Shown here piece after piece: positions 18,389 to 26,334 of a DNA stretch of 64,000 nucleotides. This stretch comes from Paracoccaceae bacterium (GTDB taxonomy: Bacteria > Pseudomonadota > Alphaproteobacteria > Rhodobacterales > Rhodobacteraceae). Location: assembly GCA_020446815.1 (NCBI GenBank), contig JAGRDY010000018.1, positions 310,001 to 374,000 on the forward strand. Direction: 5' to 3'. The notes below the pieces were generated by a model that was given only the letters and a program-made list of their open reading frames with translations, did no database searches and was not told the DNA's origin. The position numbers were made by a program, and so were the translations under genes. Each line of letters opens with the position of its first letter. The first letter of the stretch is position 1.

Positions 18389-19660
18389 TTATCCCAGCTT
18401 CACGTTGTCGATACCGACGATCTTGTCATAGGCCCAGTAGAGCAGCATGACCGCCGCCAGCAGAATCGTGCCAAGCGCCGCCGCCAAGCCCCAGTTGAGC
18501 GATGACGAAATATGATAGGCGATCCGGTTGGAGATGAAGACCCCCTGCGTGCCGCCCACCAGTTCAGGCGTGATGTAAAAACCGATCGACAGGATGAAGA
18601 CCAAAATCGCGCCCGCGCCGATGCCGGGGATCGATTGCGGGAAGTATACCCGCCAGAAGGCCGTCCAATCGGTCGCCCCCAGTGATTTCGCCGCGCGAAC
18701 ATAGCTTGGCGGGATGGTCTTCATCACCGAATAGAGCGGCAGGATCATGAAGGGCAGCAGGATATGGGTCATCGCGACAATCGTGCCGAACTGGTTGTTG
18801 ATCATCACCAGGCGGTTTTCGTCGGAAATGAATCCGAGCCAGATCAGGACATCATTGATCACGCCTTGCTGCTGCAACAACACCTTCCAGGCCGAGGTGC
18901 GCACCAGAAGCGAGGTCCAGAAGGGCAGCAGCACCAGAATCATCAGCAGATTGGCCGTCTTGTTGGGAAGGTTCGCCAGAAGCCATGCCACCGGATAACC
19001 AAGCAGCAGGCAGGAGCCCATGATCACGAGAGCCATCCACAGGGTGCGGATGAACAGCGTGACGTAGATTTTCTGGTTGCCTTCGCGCTGGCGAATGCCG
19101 TCGGGGCCCTTTTCGAAGTCGATGGCGTTCAGAAAATAGCCGTTGGTATAGGCGGGTGAATAGGTTTTCAGTGTTCGCCAGGTGGAGAAATCACCCCATC
19201 CCTTGTTCGCCTCGATGAATTTTTCCTTGAACGGGGCGTCAGTTGCCAGATCCCATTTCTTGACGCTTCGTCCGATCTGGCGAAACAGCGACGACATGCC
19301 GGGGTTTTCGTAATTCAGCCGTGAGCCGAGTTTGGTATGCGTCTTTTCCTCAACGGCGACCTTGAGATCGGCGGCGAGCGCGGCATAGACCGGTTCGCCC
19401 GGTAATTCATGCAAGGATGGATCCCAGTTTTTCAGCGCGGCGACCGTTTTGGGCAGGGTGTCCCTGACGATCTCGTTTTCGACGGAGCGGAACAACATGC
19501 TGCCGATGGGAACGACGAAGGTGATCAGCACGAACAGCAACAAGGGCGCGATCAGTGCCAGCGCCCGGAGCTTTTGGCGACGCAAGGCGCGGTTCAGGCT
19601 GACCTTGAGCGGGGTGCCGTCGGCTGCCAGCATCGGGCCGGTTTCGGTTGTGTCGCTCAT
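18389..19660 (-). CDS. ABC importer permease, PotB class with large periplasmic insertion
   Basis: 423 residues, longer than the usual 280-300. The first helix (about 32-55) is followed by roughly 140 hydrophilic residues before the next helix, so there is a sizeable periplasmic domain. The rest is a normal six-helix permease with the EAA loop A-A-K-S-L-G-A-T-D-W-T. This long-loop form occurs in some alphaproteobacterial polyamine/opine importers and could contact the binding protein. Confidence 0.88.
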   Translation of the reverse strand: MSDTTETGPMLAADGTPLKVSLNRALRRQKLRALALIAPLLLFVLITFVVPIGSMLFRSVENEIVRDTLPKTVAALKNWDPSLHELPGEPVYAALAADLKVAVEEKTHTKLGSRLNYENPGMSSLFRQIGRSVKKWDLATDAPFKEKFIEANKGWGDFSTWRTLKTYSPAYTNGYFLNAIDFEKGPDGIRQREGNQKIYVTLFIRTLWMALVIMGSCLLLGYPVAWLLANLPNKTANLLMILVLLPFWTSLLVRTSAWKVLLQQQGVINDVLIWLGFISDENRLVMINNQFGTIVAMTHILLPFMILPLYSVMKTIPPSYVRAAKSLGATDWTAFWRVYFPQSIPGIGAGAILVFILSIGFYITPELVGGTQGVFISNRIAYHISSSLNWGLAAALGTILLAAVMLLYWAYDKIVGIDNVKLG

Positions 19661-19710
19661 TCGTCCCCCATGTCGGGCTGAATGCGGGCAGACCCGCGAG
19701 AATGGGAAGG

Positions 19711-19735
19711 GAAGGGGCCACGCGGTGGCCCCTTC
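19711..19735 (-). other. Intercistronic GC hairpin after second binding-protein gene
   Basis: GAAGGGGCCAC (19711-19721) pairs with GTGGCCCCTTC (19725-19735): a perfect 11-bp stem with a three-base loop. It lies between the binding-protein stop and the permease start, with no T run following on the minus strand. It parallels the hairpin at 7225-7254 in the first importer. Confidence 0.6.
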
Positions 19736-19751
19736 GATGATCAGTCGGCGA

Positions 19752-20852
19752 TTATTGCGCCAGCCATGCCTGGAACTTGGCGTCCAGATCGTCGCGATGG
19801 TCCGACCACCAGGGGAAGTCCATCATGATGATATTGGTGGCATTGGCCGGATCGGTCGGCATATGCGGCGCCATTTCGATTCCGAGTTCGGCGTGCTTGC
19901 CCACCAGCGGTGCAGAGGATTTGCGGGCCGGGCCGTAGGAAATATATTTGGCCTGGTCGGCGAGCCGCTGCGTATCGGTGGCGAAGTACAGGAAATCCTT
20001 CACCGCCTTGAGCCGGTCTTCGGGCAGTCCGGCGGGAATGATCCAGCCGTCCAGGTCGTAGATCTCCGCATCCCACAGCATTGATACCGGCTGGTGCTGC
20101 TCGGCGATCACCGAGAAGAGACGCCCGTTATAGGTGCTGCCGATGACCACTTCGCCATCAGCCAGAAGCTGCGGCGTTTCGGCGCCGGCGCTCCACCAGA
20201 CGACCTGATCCTTGATCGAGTCGAGTTTCTTGAAGGCGCGCGCGACACCTTCGTCGGTGCCCAGCACCGTGTAGATGTCTTCCTTGGGAACGCCATCGCA
20301 AATCAGGGCCCATTCCATGTTGTAAAGCGGGCCCTTGTAGAGGCTGCGCTTGCCGGGGAACTTCTTGGTGTCGAACACGTCGCAGACCGAGGTTGGCGTC
20401 GCGCCGTTCCAGGCGGCCACGTCATTGCGATAACCGAAGGTGATCGAATAGACGATCTCCGGGATGAAGCATTCCGACAAGAGCAAGTCGCCGAAATCTT
20501 CGCTGGCCGGGGTGCCATCGGGCGCCGGCGCGGCGACGTCGTCGATATCGACCTCCATCGCCAGACCTTCGTCGCAAAGGCGCATGGCGTCGGCGATCGT
20601 CACGTCGACCAGATCCCAAGTGACGTTGCCGGCTTCGTTCATCGCGCGAAGCTTGGCGACGGCCTCACTGGAGCTTTCGTCCCAGATAATGTTCACGTCG
20701 GGATGTTCGGCCACATAGGGCTCGACATAAGCTTTCTGTTGCGACGCCTGATAGGCGCCACCCCATGACACCAGCGTCAGGTCGATTGCCGAGGCGGACC
20801 CGGCGGTCAGCGCCAGCGCGCTGCCTGCAACAAGAATTTTGGTCAGTTTCAT
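19752..20852 (-). CDS. ABC importer periplasmic binding protein, PotD class (second importer)
   Basis: 366 residues. A Sec signal peptide ends at A-S-A near residue 22. The mature start L-T-L-V-S-W-G-G-A-Y-Q is typical of opine/polyamine binding proteins of cluster D. ATG 20852 was preferred over an in-frame ATG 11 codons upstream because GGGAGT lies just ahead and the signal peptide then begins M-K-L-T-K. Ligand unknown. Confidence 0.9.
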   Translation of the reverse strand: MKLTKILVAGSALALTAGSASAIDLTLVSWGGAYQASQQKAYVEPYVAEHPDVNIIWDESSSEAVAKLRAMNEAGNVTWDLVDVTIADAMRLCDEGLAMEVDIDDVAAPAPDGTPASEDFGDLLLSECFIPEIVYSITFGYRNDVAAWNGATPTSVCDVFDTKKFPGKRSLYKGPLYNMEWALICDGVPKEDIYTVLGTDEGVARAFKKLDSIKDQVVWWSAGAETPQLLADGEVVIGSTYNGRLFSVIAEQHQPVSMLWDAEIYDLDGWIIPAGLPEDRLKAVKDFLYFATDTQRLADQAKYISYGPARKSSAPLVGKHAELGIEMAPHMPTDPANATNIIMMDFPWWSDHRDDLDAKFQAWLAQ

Positions 20853-20938
20853 TGAATACTCCCTATGGTTTCCCGTTTTCTTCATGGTTGACGTGCGCCC
20901 CGGGGACAGGCAAACACGCCAACATTCGGCGTTTCGCG

Positions 20939-22045
20939 TCAGGCGTCCAGCGCCCGGCAGTCATTCGGCAGCCAGCCGATTTCCAGCTGTTGTCCCGGAT
21001 TGAGCCGTTTTTGATCCGGGGCATTGCGGGTCTTGACGATGAAATCGTCGTTGCCGGCGACCCGCAGGCGGGTGCGGAAAATGTCACCCATGTAGATGAA
21101 TTCAAGCACCTCGGCCTTGAGCGTATGGGCCCCGGCCTGAATCCGGCTCTTGTTGAATTCGACCCTTTCAGGGCGGATCGACACGCGGGTACGCTGGCCG
21201 GGCTTGGAGACATTGACCGGCTTGCAGTCGATCAGTTCACCACCGTCCAGTCTGACCACGGCGATGTTGTTGTTGATCGAATCAACGGTTCCCATCAGGG
21301 TATTGTTTTCGCCGATGAACTGGGCAACGAAGCTGTTTTCGGGCTCTTCATAAAGCTTGTCGGGCGGGGCCAGTTGCTGGATGCGGCCGTCGTCGAACAC
21401 CGCCACTCGGTCCGACATGGTCAGTGCTTCGGTCTGGTCATGCGTGACATAGACCACGGTGATGCCCAGATTGTCGGCGATATGCTTGATTTCGAACTGC
21501 ATCTTTTCGCGCAACTGCTTGTCGAGCGCGCCAAGAGGTTCATCCATCAGCACCAGTTCCGGTTCGAACACCAGCGCCCGCGCCAGGGCGACCCGCTGCT
21601 GCTGCCCGCCTGAAAGCTGCGCAGGACGGCGACCGCCGAAGGCTTCCATCTCGACCATGCCGAGCGCCCGCTTGACCTTGGTTTCACGATCGTTCTTGCC
21701 CATCTTGCGCACTTCAAGCGGGAAGGAAAGGTTTTCCGCGATGGTCATGTGCGGGAAAAGCGCATAGTTCTGAAACACCATGCCGATGCCGCGCTTGTGG
21801 GGTGGAATGTTGTTGATCGGCCGGCCGCCAAGACGAATATCGCCGTTTGTTGCGGTTTCAAAACCGGCCAGCATCATCAGGCAGGTGGTCTTGCCCGACC
21901 CCGAAGGCCCGAGCATGGTCAGAAACTCACCCTTGCCAATTGCCAGATTCAGGTCTTTGACCACCAGTGTTTCGCCGTCATAACTTTTTTGAACGTGTTC
22001 GAATTCGACAAAAGCAGCATCACCGCTGTGCGTGGCGTTGGTCAA
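20939..22045 (-). CDS. ABC importer ATP-binding protein, PotA class (second importer)
   Basis: 368 residues with Walker A G-P-S-G-S-G-K-T, signature L-S-G-G-Q-Q-Q-R-V-A-L-A-R-A-L and Walker B L-V-L-M-D-E-P-L-G-A-L-D, followed by a TOBE region. The start appears to be TTG 22045 with GGGAG six bases upstream; there is no nearby ATG in frame. It is the first gene of the importer operon (ATPase, binding protein, two permeases). The 240 bp ahead of it are unusually AT-rich for this genome and must hold the promoter. Confidence 0.9.
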   Translation of the reverse strand: MTNATHSGDAAFVEFEHVQKSYDGETLVVKDLNLAIGKGEFLTMLGPSGSGKTTCLMMLAGFETATNGDIRLGGRPINNIPPHKRGIGMVFQNYALFPHMTIAENLSFPLEVRKMGKNDRETKVKRALGMVEMEAFGGRRPAQLSGGQQQRVALARALVFEPELVLMDEPLGALDKQLREKMQFEIKHIADNLGITVVYVTHDQTEALTMSDRVAVFDDGRIQQLAPPDKLYEEPENSFVAQFIGENNTLMGTVDSINNNIAVVRLDGGELIDCKPVNVSKPGQRTRVSIRPERVEFNKSRIQAGAHTLKAEVLEFIYMGDIFRTRLRVAGNDDFIVKTRNAPDQKRLNPGQQLEIGWLPNDCRALDA

Positions 22046-22287
22046 ATCTAGCTCCCTATCGTCTTGTCTTATTTGTTTGTTATCTTTGTTAACGGGCCTG
22101 GGTACGGAACGAAACTTTTTATTGGCTTTCGGCGAGCCGGTTCAGGATAACCTCTGGTGCGGGATATCTTCACGGACGCACCGGGAATCCCCTGACTTTC
22201 GCGACATTTTTGAGCAAAAAAACGACATGACGCAAGTCAATTATCAAATTAACTCTGCCGTATCCCCACGGGCGCGTTCGTCGGTAA

Positions 22288-22533
22288 CTAGCCGCCGACC
22301 ATATAAGGCATCAGAACGACTTCGCTGTCGGGGCCGATTTCGGTAAACCAGGCTTCCCGGTAGATGCGCCCGTCCAGCGCCATCGACACGCCCCGCCTAA
22401 TCTGCGGTTCGAGACCCGGATACATCACCGCGAGCCGGTCGAGCAGCTCCTTGAAATTCCGGGCCTCCACCTCGACTTCCGCCTGCCCGTCGGTCGCATG
22501 TCGCAGCGTCCCCCAGAGCAGAACCTTGACCAT
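22288..22533 (-). CDS. MoaD/ThiS-like ubiquitin-fold small protein
   Basis: 81 residues, a beta-grasp protein ending in M-V-G-G. The C-terminal Gly-Gly is the feature that is adenylated or thiocarboxylated in MoaD and ThiS. MoaD supplies sulfur for molybdopterin. It lies three bases downstream of the molybdenum-hydroxylase large subunit on the same strand, so it is probably a dedicated accessory protein for that enzyme or its cofactor. There is no MoaE gene in the window. Confidence 0.75.
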   Translation of the reverse strand: MVKVLLWGTLRHATDGQAEVEVEARNFKELLDRLAVMYPGLEPQIRRGVSMALDGRIYREAWFTEIGPDSEVVLMPYMVGG

Positions 22534-22536
22534 GCC

Positions 22537-24777
22537 TCAGCCTTTCGACAACAACGCCTTCAACAGACGCGGCGGCGACATCGGCAATTCGGTCATCCGC
22601 ACCCCGACGGCCCGCGAAACGGCGTTGGCGATGGCCGCGAGCGGCGGCACGATCGGTGTTTCCCCGACACCGCGCACACCGTAGGGATGGCCGGGGTTGG
22701 GGATTTCCAGGATCACTGTTTCGATCGGCGGCAGGTCCGAGGCGACCGGCACCCGGTAATCCAGAAAGCCCGCGTTTTGCAGGCGCCCGTCGTCGCCGTA
22801 GATGTATTCCTCGTTCAGCGCCCAGCCGATGCCCTGCACCGCGCCGCCCTGCATCTGACCTTCGACGTAATCGGGATGAACGGCCTTGCCTGCATCCTGA
22901 AACACCGTGTAGCGCAGCACTTTGGTGGCGCCGGTTTCGGGGTCCACCTCGACATCCACGAGATGCACGCCGAACGAAACACCCGCACCGTCGGCGTTCA
23001 CCTCGTGGTGCCCTGCAATCGGGCCACCGGTCTCGGCGGAAACGGCGGCGATTTCGGCCAGGGTCATGGGCGGGAATTTTCCGGCATTGGGGCCTGCGGG
23101 GCACGCGGCCCCGTCGATCCATTCCACGGCTTCTTCGTCAATGCCCCAGATTTTCGCCGCCCGCGCGCACATGTTGCGGATCGCGGCCCGTGCGGCCTTG
23201 ATTGTGGCAAGCCCCACGGCAAAGGTGACGCGGCTGCCATCGGTCACGTCATTATAGCCCAGCGATGCGGTATCGGCGACGAAAGTACGGACTTTTTCAT
23301 AGGGAATGCCCAGTTCCTCGGCCGCCATCAGGCTGATCGAGGCGCGGCTGCCGCCGATATCGGGGTTGCCTTCGGTCACGCCGACCGTTCCGTCGGTGTT
23401 GACGTTGAGTGACACGCAGGTATTGCCGCCGAAATTGAACCAGAACCCGCACGACAGCCCGCGCCCCTGATTGGGTCCGAGCGGGGCGGTGTAATGCGGG
23501 TGCCTGGTGGCCGCTTCCAGCGTGGCGACAAGCCCGATATCGTCGAAGGTCGGCCCGTAGGACGATTTCGTGCCTTTCCTGGCGGCATTCAGCAGGCGCA
23601 CCTTGAGCGGGTCGAGCCCGAGTTCCTGGCACAGTTCGTCGACGACGCTTTCCACCGCATAGATCGCCATCGGCGCGCCGGGGGCGCGATAGGCGGCCTC
23701 TTTCGGGCGATTGGTCAGGATGTTCCAGCCAAAGGTGCGCACGGCGCCGAGATCATAGGCCGCAAAGGCTGCCTGGCCGCCCATTTCGATGGTGGCATTG
23801 GGAAAGGCGCCGCCCGAATAGCGCAGATGCGCCTCGCCCGCGGTGATGCGCCCGTTCCTGGTCATGCCGATCCTGATATCCATTGATGACGAAACCGTCG
23901 GGCCGGTGGCCTTGAACACCTCGTCGCGGGTCATGACGATCTTGACCGGGCGGCCCGATTTGCGCGACAGGGCCAGTGCCACGGGTTCGATGAAAACCGT
24001 GGTCTTTCCACCAAACCCGCCGCCGATTTCCGACGAGGTGACACGCAGCTGGCTGGCCTCCATCCCCATCATCTGGGCGCAAAGCGTGCGCACGAAGAAC
24101 TGGCCCTGGGTGCAGCACCACAGATCGGCCTTGCCGTCGCTGGTGAATGACGCAAGGCAGGCATGGGGTTCGATATAGCCCTGATGGGTGGCGGCCGTCC
24201 TGAAGCTGCGCTCGATGATCTTGTCGGCCTTGGCAAAGCCGCTGGGCAGATCGCCATGGCCGAATTCGCAATGGCTGGTGACGTTTTCGGACATGCCTGC
24301 GGGCACATTTTCCAGTGTACGGCCCTTTTGCACGACGGGCGCGCCGGGTTTCATCGCGGCATCGACATCGGTGACATGCGGCAGGATCTCATAATCCACC
24401 TTGATCAGCTTCAACGCCTTTCTGGCGGTGGCGGCGTCGGTGGCGGCGACGGCGGCGACGGCATGGCCATCGTAAAGCGCCTTGCCGCGCGCCATGCAGT
24501 TGTCCTGGATGTCGCGGATGAAATCATCTTCGAGAACGGGAAGATCGGCCGCGGTGATCACCGCGCGCACACCCGCCAGGGCCTCGGCGGCGGAAGTGTC
24601 GATGGATTTGATCCGGGCATGGGCGTGCGGGCTGCGCAGGATGCGCCCGGTCAACATGCCGGGGGCGGTCATGTCGGCGCCGTAAAGGGCGCGGCCGGTG
24701 ACCTTGTCGAGCCCGTCGGGGCGGGGGGGCCTTGTGCCGACAACCTTGAATTTCCGTTTCGGGGTGTCGAGTGGCAT
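22537..24777 (-). CDS. Molybdenum hydroxylase large (Mo-cofactor) subunit, xanthine dehydrogenase family
   Basis: 746 residues. Recognisable Moco-binding segments are G-G-G-F-G-G-K-T near 250, A-Y-R-A-P-G-A-P-M near 360 and the catalytic-glutamate region G-V-G-E-T-P-I-V-P-P near 715. The A-Y-R-C-S-F-R loop of true CO dehydrogenase is absent, so it is not a form I CoxL. With the 2Fe-2S and FAD subunits it forms an L-M-S hydroxylase acting on an aldehyde, purine or N-heterocycle. Its start overlaps the stop of the 2Fe-2S subunit by one base. Confidence 0.9.
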   Translation of the reverse strand: MPLDTPKRKFKVVGTRPPRPDGLDKVTGRALYGADMTAPGMLTGRILRSPHAHARIKSIDTSAAEALAGVRAVITAADLPVLEDDFIRDIQDNCMARGKALYDGHAVAAVAATDAATARKALKLIKVDYEILPHVTDVDAAMKPGAPVVQKGRTLENVPAGMSENVTSHCEFGHGDLPSGFAKADKIIERSFRTAATHQGYIEPHACLASFTSDGKADLWCCTQGQFFVRTLCAQMMGMEASQLRVTSSEIGGGFGGKTTVFIEPVALALSRKSGRPVKIVMTRDEVFKATGPTVSSSMDIRIGMTRNGRITAGEAHLRYSGGAFPNATIEMGGQAAFAAYDLGAVRTFGWNILTNRPKEAAYRAPGAPMAIYAVESVVDELCQELGLDPLKVRLLNAARKGTKSSYGPTFDDIGLVATLEAATRHPHYTAPLGPNQGRGLSCGFWFNFGGNTCVSLNVNTDGTVGVTEGNPDIGGSRASISLMAAEELGIPYEKVRTFVADTASLGYNDVTDGSRVTFAVGLATIKAARAAIRNMCARAAKIWGIDEEAVEWIDGAACPAGPNAGKFPPMTLAEIAAVSAETGGPIAGHHEVNADGAGVSFGVHLVDVEVDPETGATKVLRYTVFQDAGKAVHPDYVEGQMQGGAVQGIGWALNEEYIYGDDGRLQNAGFLDYRVPVASDLPPIETVILEIPNPGHPYGVRGVGETPIVPPLAAIANAVSRAVGVRMTELPMSPPRLLKALLSKG

Positions 24778-25253
24778 CAGTTGCTCCTCATTTCGGCGGC
24801 GGCGGATTTGACCGCATTGATGATCTTGTCATAGCCGGTGCAGCGGCAAAGGTTGCCCGCGAGCCAGTAGCGGATTTCGCTGTCGCTCGGGTCGGGATTC
24901 TGTTCGAGAAGCGCCTTGGCCGCAACCAGAATTCCCGGTGTGCAGATGCCGCATTGCAGTGCCGCGCTTTCGATGAAATGCCGTTGCAGCGGGTGCAGTG
25001 CCTCGCCGCTGGCCATGCCTTCGATGGTTGTGATCTCGGCCCCTTCGGCCTCGGCCCCGAGGACCAGGCAGGAACAGACAAGCCGCCCGTTGACCGTGAC
25101 CGAACAGGCGCCGCAATCGCCGGTGCCGCAGCCTTCCTTGGACCCGGTCAGGCCCAGCCGGTTGCGCAGCACATCGAGCAGGGTTTCATCGGGGGTACAA
25201 ATGAATTCGGCCGGTTCACCGTTGACGGTGGTGGTGACATGGATGGATTTCAT
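24777..25253 (-). CDS. Molybdenum hydroxylase 2Fe-2S subunit
   Basis: 158 residues with both [2Fe-2S] cluster motifs: the plant-ferredoxin-type G-C-G-T-G-D-C-G-A-C with a further cysteine in L-V-C-S-C, and the C-terminal pair C-G-I-C-T-P ... C-R-C-T-G-Y. It passes electrons from the Mo site to the FAD subunit. Overlaps both neighbours by 1-4 bases, so the three subunits are translationally coupled. Confidence 0.95.
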   Translation of the reverse strand: MKSIHVTTTVNGEPAEFICTPDETLLDVLRNRLGLTGSKEGCGTGDCGACSVTVNGRLVCSCLVLGAEAEGAEITTIEGMASGEALHPLQRHFIESAALQCGICTPGILVAAKALLEQNPDPSDSEIRYWLAGNLCRCTGYDKIINAVKSAAAEMRSN

Positions 25254-26113
25254 TTGGAGCCTCCGGCGCGTTGATAGGCGATCAGGGCGGCGCGGCGGGC
25301 CAGAACGCCCGCCGTCCTGGTGCGAAATTCTATCGTTCCGCGTTTGTCGTCGATGGGGTTGCAGGCCGCTTCGCAGGCTTTGGCCAAAGCCGCGAGCGCG
25401 CCGTCTTCCAGTTTCGATCCCACGATCGCGGTGGCGGCATCCGCCACCAGCAGCACTTTCGGCGCAACCGCCCCCAGCGCCACGCGGGCGGCGCTGATGG
25501 CCCCGTCGGCGGCCAGTTCGAGGCTGACACCCGCCGAAGCTACGCCGATGTCCATTTCGGTGCGCGGGATGAAGCGCAGGTAGGCGTCCGAGGCATTCTC
25601 GGGCCGCGCGGGCAGAAAGACCGAAGTGATGATTTCACCCTTGGCCAGGGTGGTCTTGCCGGGGCCGGCGGGGATATCGAGCACCGGGCAGTCGCGGCTG
25701 CCCCCGGGGCCGGTGATGCGCACCGTCGCGTTCGCGGCGACCAGCCCCGGCACCGCGTCACCCGCGGGCGAGCCGTTGCAGAGATTGCCGACCATCGTGG
25801 CGCGCCCCTGCACCTGGGTCGATCCGATCAGCTCGACGCCTTCGACAACGCCAGGCCAGAGGGCCAAGACGCCCTTGTGTTCGCCCAGTTCGGCCGCGGA
25901 CACGGCGGCGCCGATGCGAAAACCGCCGTTTTCCGGTGTCACGTCGCGTATTCCGGGAATGTTCTTGATATCGACGACCAGATCGGGTTCGACCAGCCCG
26001 GACTTGAGTTGAACCAGCAGATCGGTACCCCCGGCCAGGATCCGGGCGAGCCCTGGTTCATCGACCAGCAGCCCCGCGGCCTCGTCGGCGGTTTTCGCGG
26101 CTATGTAGCGCAT
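25250..26113 (-). CDS. Molybdenum hydroxylase FAD-binding (medium) subunit
   Basis: 287 residues of the CoxM/xanthine dehydrogenase FAD type. The FAD loops A-G-G-T-D-L near 27-32 and T-M-V-G-N-L-C-N-G-S near 105 are present. It receives electrons from the 2Fe-2S subunit. First gene of the three-subunit set; 221 bp separate it from the demethylase-like gene upstream, where I see only a 7-bp hairpin (26305-26331). Confidence 0.92.
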   Translation of the reverse strand: MRYIAAKTADEAAGLLVDEPGLARILAGGTDLLVQLKSGLVEPDLVVDIKNIPGIRDVTPENGGFRIGAAVSAAELGEHKGVLALWPGVVEGVELIGSTQVQGRATMVGNLCNGSPAGDAVPGLVAANATVRITGPGGSRDCPVLDIPAGPGKTTLAKGEIITSVFLPARPENASDAYLRFIPRTEMDIGVASAGVSLELAADGAISAARVALGAVAPKVLLVADAATAIVGSKLEDGALAALAKACEAACNPIDDKRGTIEFRTRTAGVLARRAALIAYQRAGGSK

Positions 26114-26334
26114 TGTGCCCCCTTGGTGGACCTATTCAGATTCTTGCCTGCCGGCGCAGCGTGGCACAGCCTCGGCAACGCGGACAATAGCAATCCGGCT
26201 GGAAAGGGGAAGGGGGCCGAATGTCTCGGAGGCGGAAAACGCGGGCCGTCAACGGCGATGCGTCGGCGCATACGGCGGTTCTTGCGTGATCGCGATGTTC
26301 CGGCCCGCCCTCCGACCCAAGTGGCGGGCGCATT

